Virus record (IMG/VR): IMGVR_UViG_3300044951_001863 | Location: 1 to 54,076 of that record | DNA from: a virus | Length of the DNA stretch: 54,076 bases | Direction: 5' to 3' (one strand) | Part shown: positions 15,968 through 24,206 of the stretch, in pieces | Numbering within the stretch: position 1 is the first letter of the stretch | Layout: every line of letters begins with the position of its first letter | Made by a program: the position numbers and the translations under genes | The notes under the pieces: model-generated | Told to the model about the DNA's origin: nothing | Seen by the model: only the letters and a program-made list of their open reading frames with translations | The model's database searches: none

Positions 15968-16357
15968 TTAATCTTCTTTATTTGGTACAATTAGGTAAGA
16001 CATATCAAAAATATGTCTTTCATCTGCAGCGAAATCTAATGTCCAAATATCACCTTCACTTATGGAAGTATTTTCACCTCCTTGTATTAATTTACCTTTG
16101 GAGTCTATCACATATTTGCTAATAATATTACGCATTTTTTCAGACATTCTTGTAATATCTTTAGTGAAATAATGTAAATCAGGGTCAATAGCATTATTAT
16201 AATCAAATTTAACAAAAACACGATACGATTCAATTGTTAATTTGTCGTTAGATAAATAATCCATTTCTAATGAGACATCCATAATCTCAAATTCTTTTCC
16301 TGATTCAGAGATTATAATATATTTAATTTTTTCTGTTAAAATTTCTTCATTAATCAT
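15968..16357 (-). CDS. Uncharacterised 129-residue protein, first gene of the zinc-finger operon
   Basis: Starts MINEEILTEKIKYIIISES, 4 bases after a TATTTAT box on the minus strand. The N-terminus contains L-T-E and resembles the tag only loosely. Beta-rich, no catalytic motif seen. Confidence 0.72.
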   Translation of the reverse strand: MINEEILTEKIKYIIISESGKEFEIMDVSLEMDYLSNDKLTIESYRVFVKFDYNNAIDPDLHYFTKDITRMSEKMRNIISKYVIDSKGKLIQGGENTSISEGDIWTLDFAADERHIFDMSYLIVPNKED

Positions 16358-16361
16358 ATTA

Positions 16362-16368
16362 ATAAATA
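16362..16368 (-). promoter_or_regulatory. TATTTAT box, 4 bases before ATG
   Basis: Minus-strand TATTTATTAAT directly before the ATG at 16357; heads the three-gene minus operon 16357-14614. Confidence 0.58.
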
Positions 16369-16395
16369 CCTTTGTTTTCTAATAGTTAATTTCTA

Positions 16396-16402
16396 TATTT
16401 AT
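16396..16402 (+). promoter_or_regulatory. TATTTAT box, 17 bases before ATG
   Basis: TATTTATAAAAAAATATTAT precedes the ATG at 16420. Confidence 0.4.
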
Positions 16403-16419
16403 AAAAAAATATTATCACT

Positions 16420-16668
16420 ATGGAAATATTAGTTACTTTAACAGAAAAAGAAATTTTGGAAACACCAAATAATGAGATGCTTGGTGAAAAAGTCCGAAAT
16501 AAATATTGGGAGGCAAAGAGAAACTCTGAACAACCACAATATGATAAATGTGTAATATGCGGTAAAGATACGCCTTATTTAATATCTACACACATAGACT
16601 TGAGGGATGGTTATCTTGAAGGTGCTGGTCAAGGTTGTTACCAAGAACATATTTGTAAAAATAAATAA
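16420..16668 (+). CDS. Small zinc-ribbon-like protein (82 residues)
   Basis: CVICGKD in the middle and CYQEHIC at the end could form a four-ligand zinc site. The N-terminal part is helical and charged. The start is 17 bases after a TATTTAT box. Function unknown. Confidence 0.68.
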   Translation: MEILVTLTEKEILETPNNEMLGEKVRNKYWEAKRNSEQPQYDKCVICGKDTPYLISTHIDLRDGYLEGAGQGCYQEHICKNK

Positions 16669-16673
16669 AAGTT

Positions 16674-16703
16674 TTGGTAGTTCGGAATTAAACCTTATCT
16701 TTG
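16674..16703 (+). promoter_or_regulatory. Bacteroidetes-type promoter, duplicated leader copy A
   Basis: TTG at 16674-16676, 19 bases, TATCTTTG at 16696-16703. From 16695 to 16730 the sequence matches 18115-18150 with one difference, covering box, leader and start codon. Confidence 0.8.
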
Positions 16704-16725
16704 TATACACAAAAACGATAAGACT

Positions 16726-17178
16726 ATGACAACTACAAACACCATCATCAAAGTAACAGAAGGAACATTAGCTGGAGATGTATTCTACGGCACTTTCAAC
16801 ACTACAGTAAAAAACAAAAGAGTTTCTGTAATGGTTTCTAACCACATCAAAGACCAAGACAAAGACTACGAATTCCGTATTGCAAATAAATGTCAAGCGG
16901 GGTTCATCAATATCCACGATACTAAAGGAACTGCATCTGAAGTTATCAGAGGATACGGAAAAAATTCTTTAGTTAACATCCAAGTAAAAAATGAGTACGG
17001 TCATTGGATGAATGTTTACACAACTAAAAGCGGTAAATGGTACTCAATTGACAAAGGGTTTTTGAATGTGTTAACCGTAGGAACAATGAGAGAATCATTC
17101 CCTGACATGTGTGACATGGAATTATGGGGTAGAATGGGAGCTAAAACTTGGGCGGATAAAGCATTCGCCCAAAATTAA
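16726..17178 (+). CDS. Uncharacterised beta-rich protein (150 residues)
   Basis: Starts MTTTNTIIKVTEGTLAG after a strong host-type promoter with a 22-base leader. Its leader and ATG are copied at the gene at 18146. Alternating strand pattern, no catalytic motif. It heads a unit with the HD hydrolase and two small genes. Codon choice here is somewhat richer in C-ending codons than in neighbours, which may reflect high expression. Confidence 0.75.
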   Translation: MTTTNTIIKVTEGTLAGDVFYGTFNTTVKNKRVSVMVSNHIKDQDKDYEFRIANKCQAGFINIHDTKGTASEVIRGYGKNSLVNIQVKNEYGHWMNVYTTKSGKWYSIDKGFLNVLTVGTMRESFPDMCDMELWGRMGAKTWADKAFAQN

Positions 17179-17189
17179 TAAATAAGATT

Positions 17190-17759
17190 ATGGATATGCA
17201 ACAATGGTGTATTGAACAACACCGAAAAACAAATCATATGTACGATACCTATCTTCCATATGAGATACACTTACGAATGGTTAATGAAGTTGGTAAAGAG
17301 TTCAAACATCTTTTGGATGGTACTTTGGACTATTTTACGGGAGAGCCGTTTCGTGGTCCATTACAAGACCAAATTACTTTAAGAGCTGCTTGTATGAGAG
17401 CCATTTGGGGTCATGACCTTATAGAGGACTGTAGAGTGTCTTACAATGATGTTATGAACCAAATTGGACAGGAAGCTGCAGATATTGTCTTTGCGGTGAC
17501 TAACGACAAAGGTAAGAACCGTAAAGAAAGAGCGGGAGACAAATATTACGAAGGTATTAGAAACACATCAGGTGCGGTGTTCGTCAAACTTTGTGACCGT
17601 ATTGCAAATGTGCAGTATTCAAAGATGACTAAATCTCGTATGTTTGAGATGTATAAAAATGAGAATGATAATTTCATCGTTCAGTTAGGATGGGATAGAA
17701 AAGAGAATCACCCATATGGTGAAATGTTTAGATATTTGAATAATTTATTTAAAGACTAA
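17190..17759 (+). CDS. HD-domain hydrolase, MESH1/SpoT-like
   Basis: 189 residues. His27 (HLRMV), HDLIED at 75-80 and a later KLCDRIANV with Asp136 match the metal-binding and catalytic residues of MESH1/SpoT-type (p)ppGpp hydrolases. Those enzymes remove the 3'-pyrophosphate from the alarmone, which would blunt the host stringent response; MESH1 also hydrolyses NADPH. The length is that of a single-domain small alarmone hydrolase. No synthetase domain is present. It is co-transcribed behind a strong host-type promoter, so early expression is likely. Confidence 0.82.
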   Translation: MDMQQWCIEQHRKTNHMYDTYLPYEIHLRMVNEVGKEFKHLLDGTLDYFTGEPFRGPLQDQITLRAACMRAIWGHDLIEDCRVSYNDVMNQIGQEAADIVFAVTNDKGKNRKERAGDKYYEGIRNTSGAVFVKLCDRIANVQYSKMTKSRMFEMYKNENDNFIVQLGWDRKENHPYGEMFRYLNNLFKD

Positions 17760-17763
17760 AAAT

Positions 17764-17985
17764 ATGAAAGGAATATTAGAGTTTGATTTGAACGAGCCTG
17801 ATGATGTAACAGCTCACAAAAGATGTGTTAAGGCTTTGGATTTATCATTGGCACTTTGGGATATTGACCAATATCTTAGAAGTGAGTCCAAGTATAAAGA
17901 TAATGAAATGGCTCAAGAAATTAGAGAAAAAGTATCCGAAATAATGGGTGAATACGGATTAGCCTTTGACGATTTAATTCAATAG
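17764..17985 (+). CDS. Uncharacterised helical protein (73 residues)
   Basis: Starts MKGILEFDLNEPDD, then an amphipathic helical stretch (VKALDLSLALWDIDQYLRSE). It lies 4 bases after the HD hydrolase and probably shares its transcript. Unrecognised. Confidence 0.68.
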   Translation: MKGILEFDLNEPDDVTAHKRCVKALDLSLALWDIDQYLRSESKYKDNEMAQEIREKVSEIMGEYGLAFDDLIQ

Positions 17986-17991
17986 TAGAGT

Positions 17992-18084
17992 ATGATGTAT
18001 ATTGTAGTGTTTTTTATCGGATTTGTGTTTGGAGCGGTAAGAGAGAGAGTCTTTGGAGACTTAAAAAAAGGTGGAAAAAAATAA
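17992..18084 (+). CDS. Tiny single-pass membrane protein (30 residues)
   Basis: Frame MMYIVVFFIGFVFGAVRERV followed by a basic tail FGDLKKGGKK. One membrane helix at residues 3-16 with a positively charged end. It follows the previous gene by 6 bases. Short, so support comes from the clear membrane/basic pattern and the tight spacing. Confidence 0.5.
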   Translation: MMYIVVFFIGFVFGAVRERVFGDLKKGGKK

Positions 18085-18115
18085 AAATAAATTAGGAGTA
18101 GTTTAGAAAAAAGAT

Positions 18116-18123
18116 TATCTTTG
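18116..18123 (+). promoter_or_regulatory. TAnnTTTG -7 element, duplicated leader copy B
   Basis: TATCTTTG and the following 27 bases match those at 16696 almost perfectly. The -33 position reads TTA rather than TTG. Confidence 0.65.
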
Positions 18124-18145
18124 TATTCACAAAAACGATAAGACT

Positions 18146-18724
18146 ATGACACAGACTACTACTACATCAGACAAAGTTAAAAATTACAAAGGTACTAATT
18201 CATTCATTGTTAAAATGAACGATGTTATTACAAAGTACGGTGGTTTAACACCAAACCAAGACGCGGCGGTTGTTAGGATTCTTGAAAAAGAAGCGAACGA
18301 AAGAACAATCCAAGTGAATTGGCCAACGCCAGGTGAAACTGTAATTATTGGTCGTAGAATTGGTCAACAATTGAAAGAGACCTACGGATTGGAATTTAAC
18401 CCAACTTTAATTGACATCACCCGTTTATTAGGTGTTGGACCAAGAGAAGTCAAATTCGCAGGAAAAATGACAATTAAAAGAGGTAAAATTTGTACTTCTT
18501 GTATGAGAGACTTGACTGATGAGTTTTCAATGTTAACAGGTATGGGTAAGACTTGTGCTAAACACATGAAAGTAGAGTATATCAAAGATGCGTCTGAAGC
18601 TACTCGTTTTCGTGAGGATTACCTAAAAAGAGTTGAGGAGATTGGAGTGATGGAATTTACCATCCCAAAAAGTCAAATCAAAAAATGGGAAGGTATGACT
18701 GAAGCCATTGTGAGAACAATGTAA
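18146..18724 (+). CDS. Uncharacterised zinc-site protein (192 residues)
   Basis: Residues about 113-134 contain CTSCMRD and CAKHM, a plausible zinc knuckle. The N-terminal part is a mixed domain with PTPGETVIIGRRIG. It is a monocistronic unit with its own promoter and a strong terminator directly after. No family recognised; a nucleic-acid-binding role is only a guess from the zinc site. Confidence 0.75.
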   Translation: MTQTTTTSDKVKNYKGTNSFIVKMNDVITKYGGLTPNQDAAVVRILEKEANERTIQVNWPTPGETVIIGRRIGQQLKETYGLEFNPTLIDITRLLGVGPREVKFAGKMTIKRGKICTSCMRDLTDEFSMLTGMGKTCAKHMKVEYIKDASEATRFREDYLKRVEEIGVMEFTIPKSQIKKWEGMTEAIVRTM

Positions 18725-18727
18725 TTC

Positions 18728-18756
18728 AAAAGGGGAGTTTAACTCCCCTTTTTTTA
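18728..18756 (+). terminator. Intrinsic terminator
   Basis: AAAAGGGGAGTTT pairs with AACTCCCCTTTT and is followed by T. Confidence 0.92.
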
Positions 18757-18784
18757 GATTAATAATTTTAACTTTAATAAACAG

Positions 18785-19126
18785 ATGACAAAAATTTCAC
18801 CATATTTGAAAGAAAATAAAATGATTGATGAAATAATAGAAAACTTTGATTTTTTCAAATGTTATGGGGTCATGAAGGTTCTTAATTGGCAATGGAGAGG
18901 TGATGGAGTACCAACTATAGAGATGTTAAAAAGTTCTGCGGTTAATAGACTTAGGAGTGCAATAGATGGTGTTAAAGATAAGGAAAATAAAGTTGCTGCT
19001 GATTGTGAGTATCACAGTTCAAGTGGAGGACTTAAAGCAACGGCATGGAAAAATCGTTACGGTCATATTGAAGGTGTTAGGTTGGAATTTGTGTTAACTG
19101 AATGGGATTCTGATGGGGATGATTAA
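18785..19126 (+). CDS. Uncharacterised 113-residue protein
   Basis: Contains NWQWRGDGVPTIE and ATAWKNRYGHIEGVRLEFVL, the pattern of a conserved phage protein type I have seen without known function (Trp-Gly-Asp-Gly followed by a beta hairpin). No promoter box is evident upstream. Confidence 0.7.
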   Translation: MTKISPYLKENKMIDEIIENFDFFKCYGVMKVLNWQWRGDGVPTIEMLKSSAVNRLRSAIDGVKDKENKVAADCEYHSSSGGLKATAWKNRYGHIEGVRLEFVLTEWDSDGDD

Positions 19127-19133
19127 ATAATAT

Positions 19134-19164
19134 TTGACAAATACAATTTATTGTTTTATTATTG
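19134..19164 (+). promoter_or_regulatory. Host-type promoter, TATTATTG variant
   Basis: TTGACA at 19134, 20 bases between TTG and TA, TATTATTG at 19157-19164. Confidence 0.55.
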
Positions 19165-19185
19165 AATAGTAAGTTAGAAAATTCA

Positions 19186-19674
19186 ATGGGGAAATTATTA
19201 CCTGTACCATATCCAGGACAATCAATAGAGGATTACAGAGAACAATTGGTTAATTTCCAAAAGAACTATTGGAGTTTTTTAAAACCGTCCAAAGGAGGAA
19301 GTAAATTGATACCACTACCACCATTAAATTTAATAAAAAAAACAAAAGAAATGAGTTCAAGAAAATTAAGCGAACACGTTGAAGAAGAATTATTCAACAA
19401 AGAAAAAAGAAACACACCTAAAATTGTAAAAGATTCTAAAGATTTTTTATCAGAAGAATCAAAAACAAAAATAGTTAAAAACATCACTGAGAATGGTGAG
19501 TATTCTGCTCCTGTTAAAAAGAAAAAACCATACTATAAAAAGAGATACAATAAACCAAAACCTGTTGAGGTGATTGAAGAGCCGGTTAAATCAAACGATT
19601 CGATTAAGGCATTTACAATTGGATTAATTTTAGGAGTAGTTGCGACTTTTATAGTTATTAATTTAATAAATTAA
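19186..19674 (+). CDS. Tail-anchored membrane protein
   Basis: 162 residues from MGKLLPVPYPGQS; a TTG start 24 bases upstream would fall in the promoter -7 box. The protein is basic (KKKKPYYKKRYNKPKP) and ends in one hydrophobic helix (FTIGLILGVVATFIVINLI), so it is probably anchored by its C-terminus with a charged cytoplasmic domain. Confidence 0.72.
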   Translation: MGKLLPVPYPGQSIEDYREQLVNFQKNYWSFLKPSKGGSKLIPLPPLNLIKKTKEMSSRKLSEHVEEELFNKEKRNTPKIVKDSKDFLSEESKTKIVKNITENGEYSAPVKKKKPYYKKRYNKPKPVEVIEEPVKSNDSIKAFTIGLILGVVATFIVINLIN

Positions 19675-19684
19675 AAAATAAAAT

Positions 19685-20122
19685 ATGAATATTAAAAAGG
19701 CGTTAAAAGAGAAAAACCGATTGGTTAAAGAGATTTTAGATTTACACACTAGAGTGGCAACATACAACTCGGTTGAGGTTGGTAATGTTAGACCATATTC
19801 GGCAAAAGAATCAATGGAATTACTTAATCAAAAGAGTAATGAGTTAGTGGAACTTAAAACAAACATCCACAGAGCAAATGGTCCAGTGTATCAACACATT
19901 TTTAGATTGTCGGAATTGAAGTCTATGATTGCGAGAATTAAAAACTTGGATTGTAATGAGGGGATTGTTCAAGATTACTACTCAAGAAATCGTGAGACAC
20001 CTGCGGTGAAAGAGACGGAAATCTCAATTGTTGAAAGAGACGAGATGGTTAAACATATGGAAGGACAAATTGAAGAAATTCAAGATATTTTGGATTACCA
20101 TAACCAAATCACCGAAATATAA
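19685..20122 (+). CDS. Coiled-coil protein (145 residues)
   Basis: Almost entirely helical with heptad-like spacing (ALKEKNRLVKEILDLHTRV, later EEIQDILDYHNQI). No enzymatic motif. It lies 10 bases after the membrane protein gene. Confidence 0.7.
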   Translation: MNIKKALKEKNRLVKEILDLHTRVATYNSVEVGNVRPYSAKESMELLNQKSNELVELKTNIHRANGPVYQHIFRLSELKSMIARIKNLDCNEGIVQDYYSRNRETPAVKETEISIVERDEMVKHMEGQIEEIQDILDYHNQITEI

Positions 20123-20123
20123 T

Positions 20124-20312
20124 ATGAGTGGTGATGTGGAGTTTGACGAATGTGATTTTTGTCATATAGAAAAACCGATTGAGAGAACTTATCTAAGACC
20201 AACCAAATATGTTAAGCCGGAAAACCCTGAGGAATATTTGAAGTTGTATAACGAAGGTGGATATTTCATCATTGTTAGAACTTGTTTCGAGTGTGGGGTT
20301 CCTAAAGTATAG
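20124..20312 (+). CDS. Small zinc-ribbon protein (62 residues)
   Basis: Start at MSGDVEFDEC, one base after the previous stop. CDFC near the N-terminus and CFEC near the C-terminus can form a four-Cys zinc ribbon. Function unknown. Confidence 0.65.
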   Translation: MSGDVEFDECDFCHIEKPIERTYLRPTKYVKPENPEEYLKLYNEGGYFIIVRTCFECGVPKV

Positions 20313-20502
20313 TTCGGCGTTCGGGAGGAATATAATGTAATGTATATGGACTATTCCGTATTACCTACAAACTATTAACAGAGTCCTCGACGTTTTGATG
20401 ATGATAAAGTACTCAAACCTCAACACTCAGCAGTTCAAAATTAATTTGTCAAAACTTAAAACTCTTTTTGATTTACTTATTGAACTTCCAACCTGACTAT
20501 AG
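20313..20502. other. Gap with no convincing gene
   Basis: About 190 bases without a supported frame. It contains short stop-broken frames only and ends at the terminator at 20503. Confidence 0.5.
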
Positions 20503-20527
20503 AAACCCTCGAGAAATCGGGGGTTTT
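20503..20527 (+). terminator. Intrinsic terminator
   Basis: AAACCCTCGA, GAAA and TCGGGGGTTTT form an imperfect stem with a T-rich tail, just before the TATTTAT box at 20532. Confidence 0.75.
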
Positions 20528-20531
20528 GTTA

Positions 20532-20538
20532 TATTTAT
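20532..20538 (+). promoter_or_regulatory. TATTTAT box, 5 bases before ATG
   Basis: TATATTTATAAATAATG places the box 5 bases before the start codon at 20544. Confidence 0.58.
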
Positions 20539-20543
20539 AAATA

Positions 20544-21512
20544 ATGAAAGTATCCATAAAAAAAACAGATAAGTCTTTAGATGAAAAAAGTACTTCTACC
20601 ATAAAGAAGTTTCTTAATTTTTTACAGAACAAATTATCATTAACTGATGATGTCAAATTTGTCTTTGTTGATAAGCGTAATAATGGCATGACTACAGGTG
20701 TTAGATTACCTAATCATACCATTCATGTATTATCCAAAGGAAGACTATTAATTGACATCTTAAGGACTATCTCACATGAATGGGTACATGAGTACCAACA
20801 TCAAAAGATGGGGTATAAAGATACCGATAAAATCCAAGATATCGGTGGTCCTGAAGAGAATATGTCTAATGTATTGTCAGGTATATTCATGAAACAATTT
20901 CAAAAGACATATCCTGATTTAAATAAAGTTGTTTACAATGAATCTATTTTATCAAAGTCCAATGGAACAAAAGGGTTTCTAAAATTAATGAAAGAAAATC
21001 CTGATGTCATGAATGAATTAGGGTTTAAAAACTTTGATAGATTAGAGGACTATGTTATCACAGGTACTAATGAAGAGTTTTTAGAACTTAAAAATGAATT
21101 AAACGAGATTCATAAGAAAAAAGATAAGTACATTGACGGTGAGATGGATGAGATTGAAAGAGCAGTACAAGACTTAAGTAGAGATGGTGATATTGAGACT
21201 ACAGTTAAAGATGTTGTATCTGCATTTACTAAAGCCAAAAAAGTTGATTTAACAAAAGATATATGGTCTAAACTTGAGAACACCGAATCTAATAAGTTTA
21301 AAAAAGGTGATATCAAAAAAGTTAATGCTCTTGCATTAAAATACAATAAAACATCACCATTAAAACTTAAAAAGGCACTTCTTAGTGGTGATTACGACTC
21401 TCCTATGATATTACAGTTTGGGGATAGGTATCATTTAGTGGCCGGTAACACAAGACTTTCAACAGCAGCGGCTTTAGGGATTACTCCAAAAGTTCTAATC
21501 GGTAAAATTTAA
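20544..21512 (+). CDS. Zinc metalloprotease fused to a ParB-like C-terminal segment
   Basis: 322 residues. HEWVH at 78-82 is an HExxH zinc site, with GGPEEN at 101-106 offering a third ligand. A long charged linker follows, and the last ~45 residues (ILQFGDRYHLVAGNTRLSTA, then LGITPKVLIG) match the end of the ParB/sulfiredoxin fold, where R in GNTR and the ALG element are conserved. So it combines a minimal protease with a DNA- or nucleotide-related module. Its TATTTAT box suggests late expression. Substrate unknown. Confidence 0.75.
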   Translation: MKVSIKKTDKSLDEKSTSTIKKFLNFLQNKLSLTDDVKFVFVDKRNNGMTTGVRLPNHTIHVLSKGRLLIDILRTISHEWVHEYQHQKMGYKDTDKIQDIGGPEENMSNVLSGIFMKQFQKTYPDLNKVVYNESILSKSNGTKGFLKLMKENPDVMNELGFKNFDRLEDYVITGTNEEFLELKNELNEIHKKKDKYIDGEMDEIERAVQDLSRDGDIETTVKDVVSAFTKAKKVDLTKDIWSKLENTESNKFKKGDIKKVNALALKYNKTSPLKLKKALLSGDYDSPMILQFGDRYHLVAGNTRLSTAAALGITPKVLIGKI

Positions 21513-21566
21513 TCCTGTTAACATTTTACAATGTGATTTATTCTATCTATTTTTATAAAAAAAAAG

Positions 21567-21953
21567 ATGGAAAAAATAAAAAAGTTTTTTGAGTTTAGTG
21601 GAACAATTTCTGGGTTAAATTATTTCCTTAGAATATTATTAGCATCAGTTATCGCTTACTTGGGCGGATTTACTTTGGGTTACGGTATAGGTACAAATAA
21701 CATGGGTTTATTAACTTTAGGTTTGGTGATTTTGGCTCCAACATTTTGGTTTAACTTCACAACCATCTATAAAAGATGTAACGCTTTGTTTGGAGAAAAC
21801 GCAACTGTTTATACTATAAGTCTAATCACATTACAGGTATTAAATCAATTTGTTGAGAAAGAAACGGTTGGTAAAGTTGGTGGTTTAGTTTTATTAATAA
21901 TTGGATGTATATTAATCTTCAAAAATTCAAAAATAGAATCTCACAATGGATAA
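21567..21953 (+). CDS. Four-helix membrane protein, DUF805-like
   Basis: 128 residues with about four hydrophobic helices (IAYLGGFTLGYGI, LLTLGLVILAPTFWF, ISLITLQVLNQFV, LVLLIIGCILIF). FSGTISGLNYF and FNFTTIYKRC sit where DUF805 proteins have FxGRxxR and RRLHD. The match is loose. A TATTTTTATAA box lies upstream, and the gene overlaps the next by 8 bases. Confidence 0.65.
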   Translation: MEKIKKFFEFSGTISGLNYFLRILLASVIAYLGGFTLGYGIGTNNMGLLTLGLVILAPTFWFNFTTIYKRCNALFGENATVYTISLITLQVLNQFVEKETVGKVGGLVLLIIGCILIFKNSKIESHNG

Positions 21954-22353
21954 TAAGGTTAAAAGAGGTATAACTGCTAGTACATTTGATTTATTACACG
22001 CAGGTCATATCTTAATGTTGAAAGAGGCAAAATCGGTTTGTGATTATCTTATTGTTGCGTTACAGGTTGACCCAACAATTGATAGACCAACTAAAAACCA
22101 ACCAGTTCAATCGTTTTATGAAAGATGGGTTCAGTTATCTTCGGTGAAATATGTGGATGAGGTAATACCTTATAGTAGTGAGAGTGAATTACTGACTATC
22201 TTACAGAATTACAATATTGATATTAGAATATTAGGTGATGAATATGAACATAAAATCTTTACGGGTAGGGAATTACATATGGAATACCATTATAATAAAA
22301 GAACTCACGGGTATAGTTCAACAGAGTTGAGAGAAAGAATTAAAAATGTTTAG
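21946..22353 (+). CDS. TagD-like cytidylyltransferase
   Basis: 135 residues. TASTFDLLHAGH (HAGH at 18-21) and YSSTELRERI near the C-terminus are the HxGH and RTxGISST-type motifs of glycerol-3-phosphate cytidylyltransferase and related enzymes. It would activate a phosphorylated polyol or sugar with CTP or ATP. Two other nucleotidyltransferases of this superfamily are in the window (7360 and 53467), suggesting surface-glycan or cofactor chemistry. Confidence 0.87.
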   Translation: MDNKVKRGITASTFDLLHAGHILMLKEAKSVCDYLIVALQVDPTIDRPTKNQPVQSFYERWVQLSSVKYVDEVIPYSSESELLTILQNYNIDIRILGDEYEHKIFTGRELHMEYHYNKRTHGYSSTELRERIKNV

Positions 22354-22355
22354 GA

Positions 22356-22775
22356 TTACCAATTAAAATCTTTTCTAATATTATTGGTGTCAAACTGTAT
22401 ACTAATTGGTAGACCTGTTGATTTCATTAACATTTGTTTAATATCCTCAATAACATTATCATAAGACTTATATTTCATAAAATCATATTCAATTATAAGA
22501 TGTAATATGATTGATGTTGTTTTTGTGGAATCATTGTAAGGGTGATGGTTAGAAGTGGCATACTCAAAGTTAACAACTCTAATATTTTCAATTGTTGAAA
22601 CTTCATCACAAGAATCAAATGAGATATCGTTTGGATAATTATCAGCATTATATTCGTCGCAATGTTTTTTAATATATTCTAACTTACCATTAATTAAGTC
22701 TTGGAATATTTCCATTTTATTGGATTTATTCTCCAATAATCTATCATATTGTGATTCTTTTATAATGTATTTCAT
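22356..22775 (-). CDS. Tagged small protein, F-W family (last gene of the minus operon)
   Basis: 139 residues, starting MKYIIKESQYDRLLE, the I-K-E form of the tag. The C-terminus (IKQMLMKSTGLPISIQF) matches the GLxV end of the F-W family but lacks the central W-E helix. It lies 2 bases after the upstream gene's stop in an operon of related genes. Function unknown. Confidence 0.75.
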   Translation of the reverse strand: MKYIIKESQYDRLLENKSNKMEIFQDLINGKLEYIKKHCDEYNADNYPNDISFDSCDEVSTIENIRVVNFEYATSNHHPYNDSTKTTSIILHLIIEYDFMKYKSYDNVIEDIKQMLMKSTGLPISIQFDTNNIRKDFNW

Positions 22776-22777
22776 GA

Positions 22778-23173
22778 TTAATCTATCGTTATTGTTTTAA
22801 CAGGTAATCCAAATTTGTCTTCAAACCATTTTCTCATTGGTTCTTTCCAATAACTACCAAACATACTACTAAATAGTTGATATTCGTGACCACCAACAAT
22901 TAATGTAGGGGCATTACTTTTCCAACTACTGTCGGAAGGACTATCGTTATAGTATTCTTTTTCAATATAGATGAAAGCAATTCCATTTTCATCGTAATCC
23001 CCAATATAATCCTTATAAAAATACTCTCGTATGTATGGATTTTCCCTGTCATCATGTTCATCATCATTCCAAGTGGTTGGATGAAAATAATCAATTGTTG
23101 ATAAATCGTAGGTATCATCAATATATTGATATATTGGATTGAATAATTTATTTTCTTTAATTAATACTTTCAT
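22778..23173 (-). CDS. Tagged small protein, F-W family
   Basis: 131 residues. Tag variant MKVLIKENKLF, then an acidic beta-rich middle, then the family signature MFGSYWKEPMRKWFEDKFGLPV. The signature is very close to the genes at 23811 and 48970. It abuts the neighbouring gene's stop codon. Confidence 0.78.
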   Translation of the reverse strand: MKVLIKENKLFNPIYQYIDDTYDLSTIDYFHPTTWNDDEHDDRENPYIREYFYKDYIGDYDENGIAFIYIEKEYYNDSPSDSSWKSNAPTLIVGGHEYQLFSSMFGSYWKEPMRKWFEDKFGLPVKTITID

Positions 23174-23809
23174 TTAGTCAACATATTTTACTTCAACACC
23201 AAATTTATGTTCAAACCATTCTTTAATAAAGTGATTAATTTCTTCTGCACTTTTATTAAATAAATCTATAAGGTTCTTTCTGAAATCTGTATCAAACCAT
23301 AATCTACCATCTTCATTATCATGTTCCATAATAATACCAGAGCTTCCACCATGAGTTTCAATTGTATCTTCAATTATAATGAATTGGTCAAAATCATATG
23401 AGTGTTTTGTTGACAACCAACTATCCAAATATTGGGTCATAAAATCATTTAGTTTGTTCTCTTTTATAATTTGTTTCAATGTTATTGACTCATCAAGAAC
23501 ATTTTTATAATCAATTCCCCAATCTGAATCTTGTTTACCAATATCAAGACCAAACATAGGATTGATATTATTTTTAATTTTTTTTAAGGTATAACTTGGA
23601 CTATGTGTTAATTTACCACTAATAAGTTCAACAGTAATTACATTTTTATGAATTGGATTCTCTTCAGATGTGACTTTATCATTGTTATAACCCCAAGTAT
23701 AACCTTTGGCCATTGTTGAGAATGTAACCCTTTTAACCATAGGGTATCTCTCAAGAATAAATCTCTCAATTAAATTATTAATTCTATTTTCGGTTATAAT
23801 ATATTTCAT
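23174..23809 (-). CDS. Tagged protein, F-W family (211 residues)
   Basis: Starts MKYIITENRINNLIE. Longer than its relatives, with an insert of beta strands, and ends IKEWFEHKFGVEVKYVD, the family signature. The stop is next to the following start in the operon. Function unknown. Confidence 0.78.
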   Translation of the reverse strand: MKYIITENRINNLIERFILERYPMVKRVTFSTMAKGYTWGYNNDKVTSEENPIHKNVITVELISGKLTHSPSYTLKKIKNNINPMFGLDIGKQDSDWGIDYKNVLDESITLKQIIKENKLNDFMTQYLDSWLSTKHSYDFDQFIIIEDTIETHGGSSGIIMEHDNEDGRLWFDTDFRKNLIDLFNKSAEEINHFIKEWFEHKFGVEVKYVD

Positions 23810-23810
23810 T

Positions 23811-24203
23811 TTAAATGTAATCGTCAGTTATTTGGTTTACAGTTAATCCTGTGTTTTCTTCAAACCATTTTTTAAATATGGGTTTCCACATATCGCCAAA
23901 ATAGTTACTCAATTGTTGACTAACTGCAGGATATACTAGTAATAAAGGACATTCATAATTATGTAAATGACCGTAATCCGCGAAGAATTCATCTTCTGGA
24001 CCATTGTTTGCATTACAGCCAAAATAAATGTAAGAATCAACATCATCTATGAAAAAAACAAGGTCGCCCCATTTATCAACATCATCTTGGTAAGTGCCAG
24101 CTTTCCGGCCATTTTCATACCATCCGTAATCAGGAATAAATTCTTTATCCAAATATTCTATGATTGCTTTCTCCAATCTACTTTCTGTTATAATGTATTT
24201 CAT
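23811..24203 (-). CDS. Tagged small protein, F-W family
   Basis: 130 residues. MKYIITESRLEKAII tag; C-terminal FGDMWKPIFKKWFEENTGLTV. The middle part (YIYFGCNANNGPEDEFF) parallels the gene at 48970 (WWVSCNNHD), so the two are close paralogs. Confidence 0.78.
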   Translation of the reverse strand: MKYIITESRLEKAIIEYLDKEFIPDYGWYENGRKAGTYQDDVDKWGDLVFFIDDVDSYIYFGCNANNGPEDEFFADYGHLHNYECPLLLVYPAVSQQLSNYFGDMWKPIFKKWFEENTGLTVNQITDDYI

Positions 24204-24206
24204 AAT

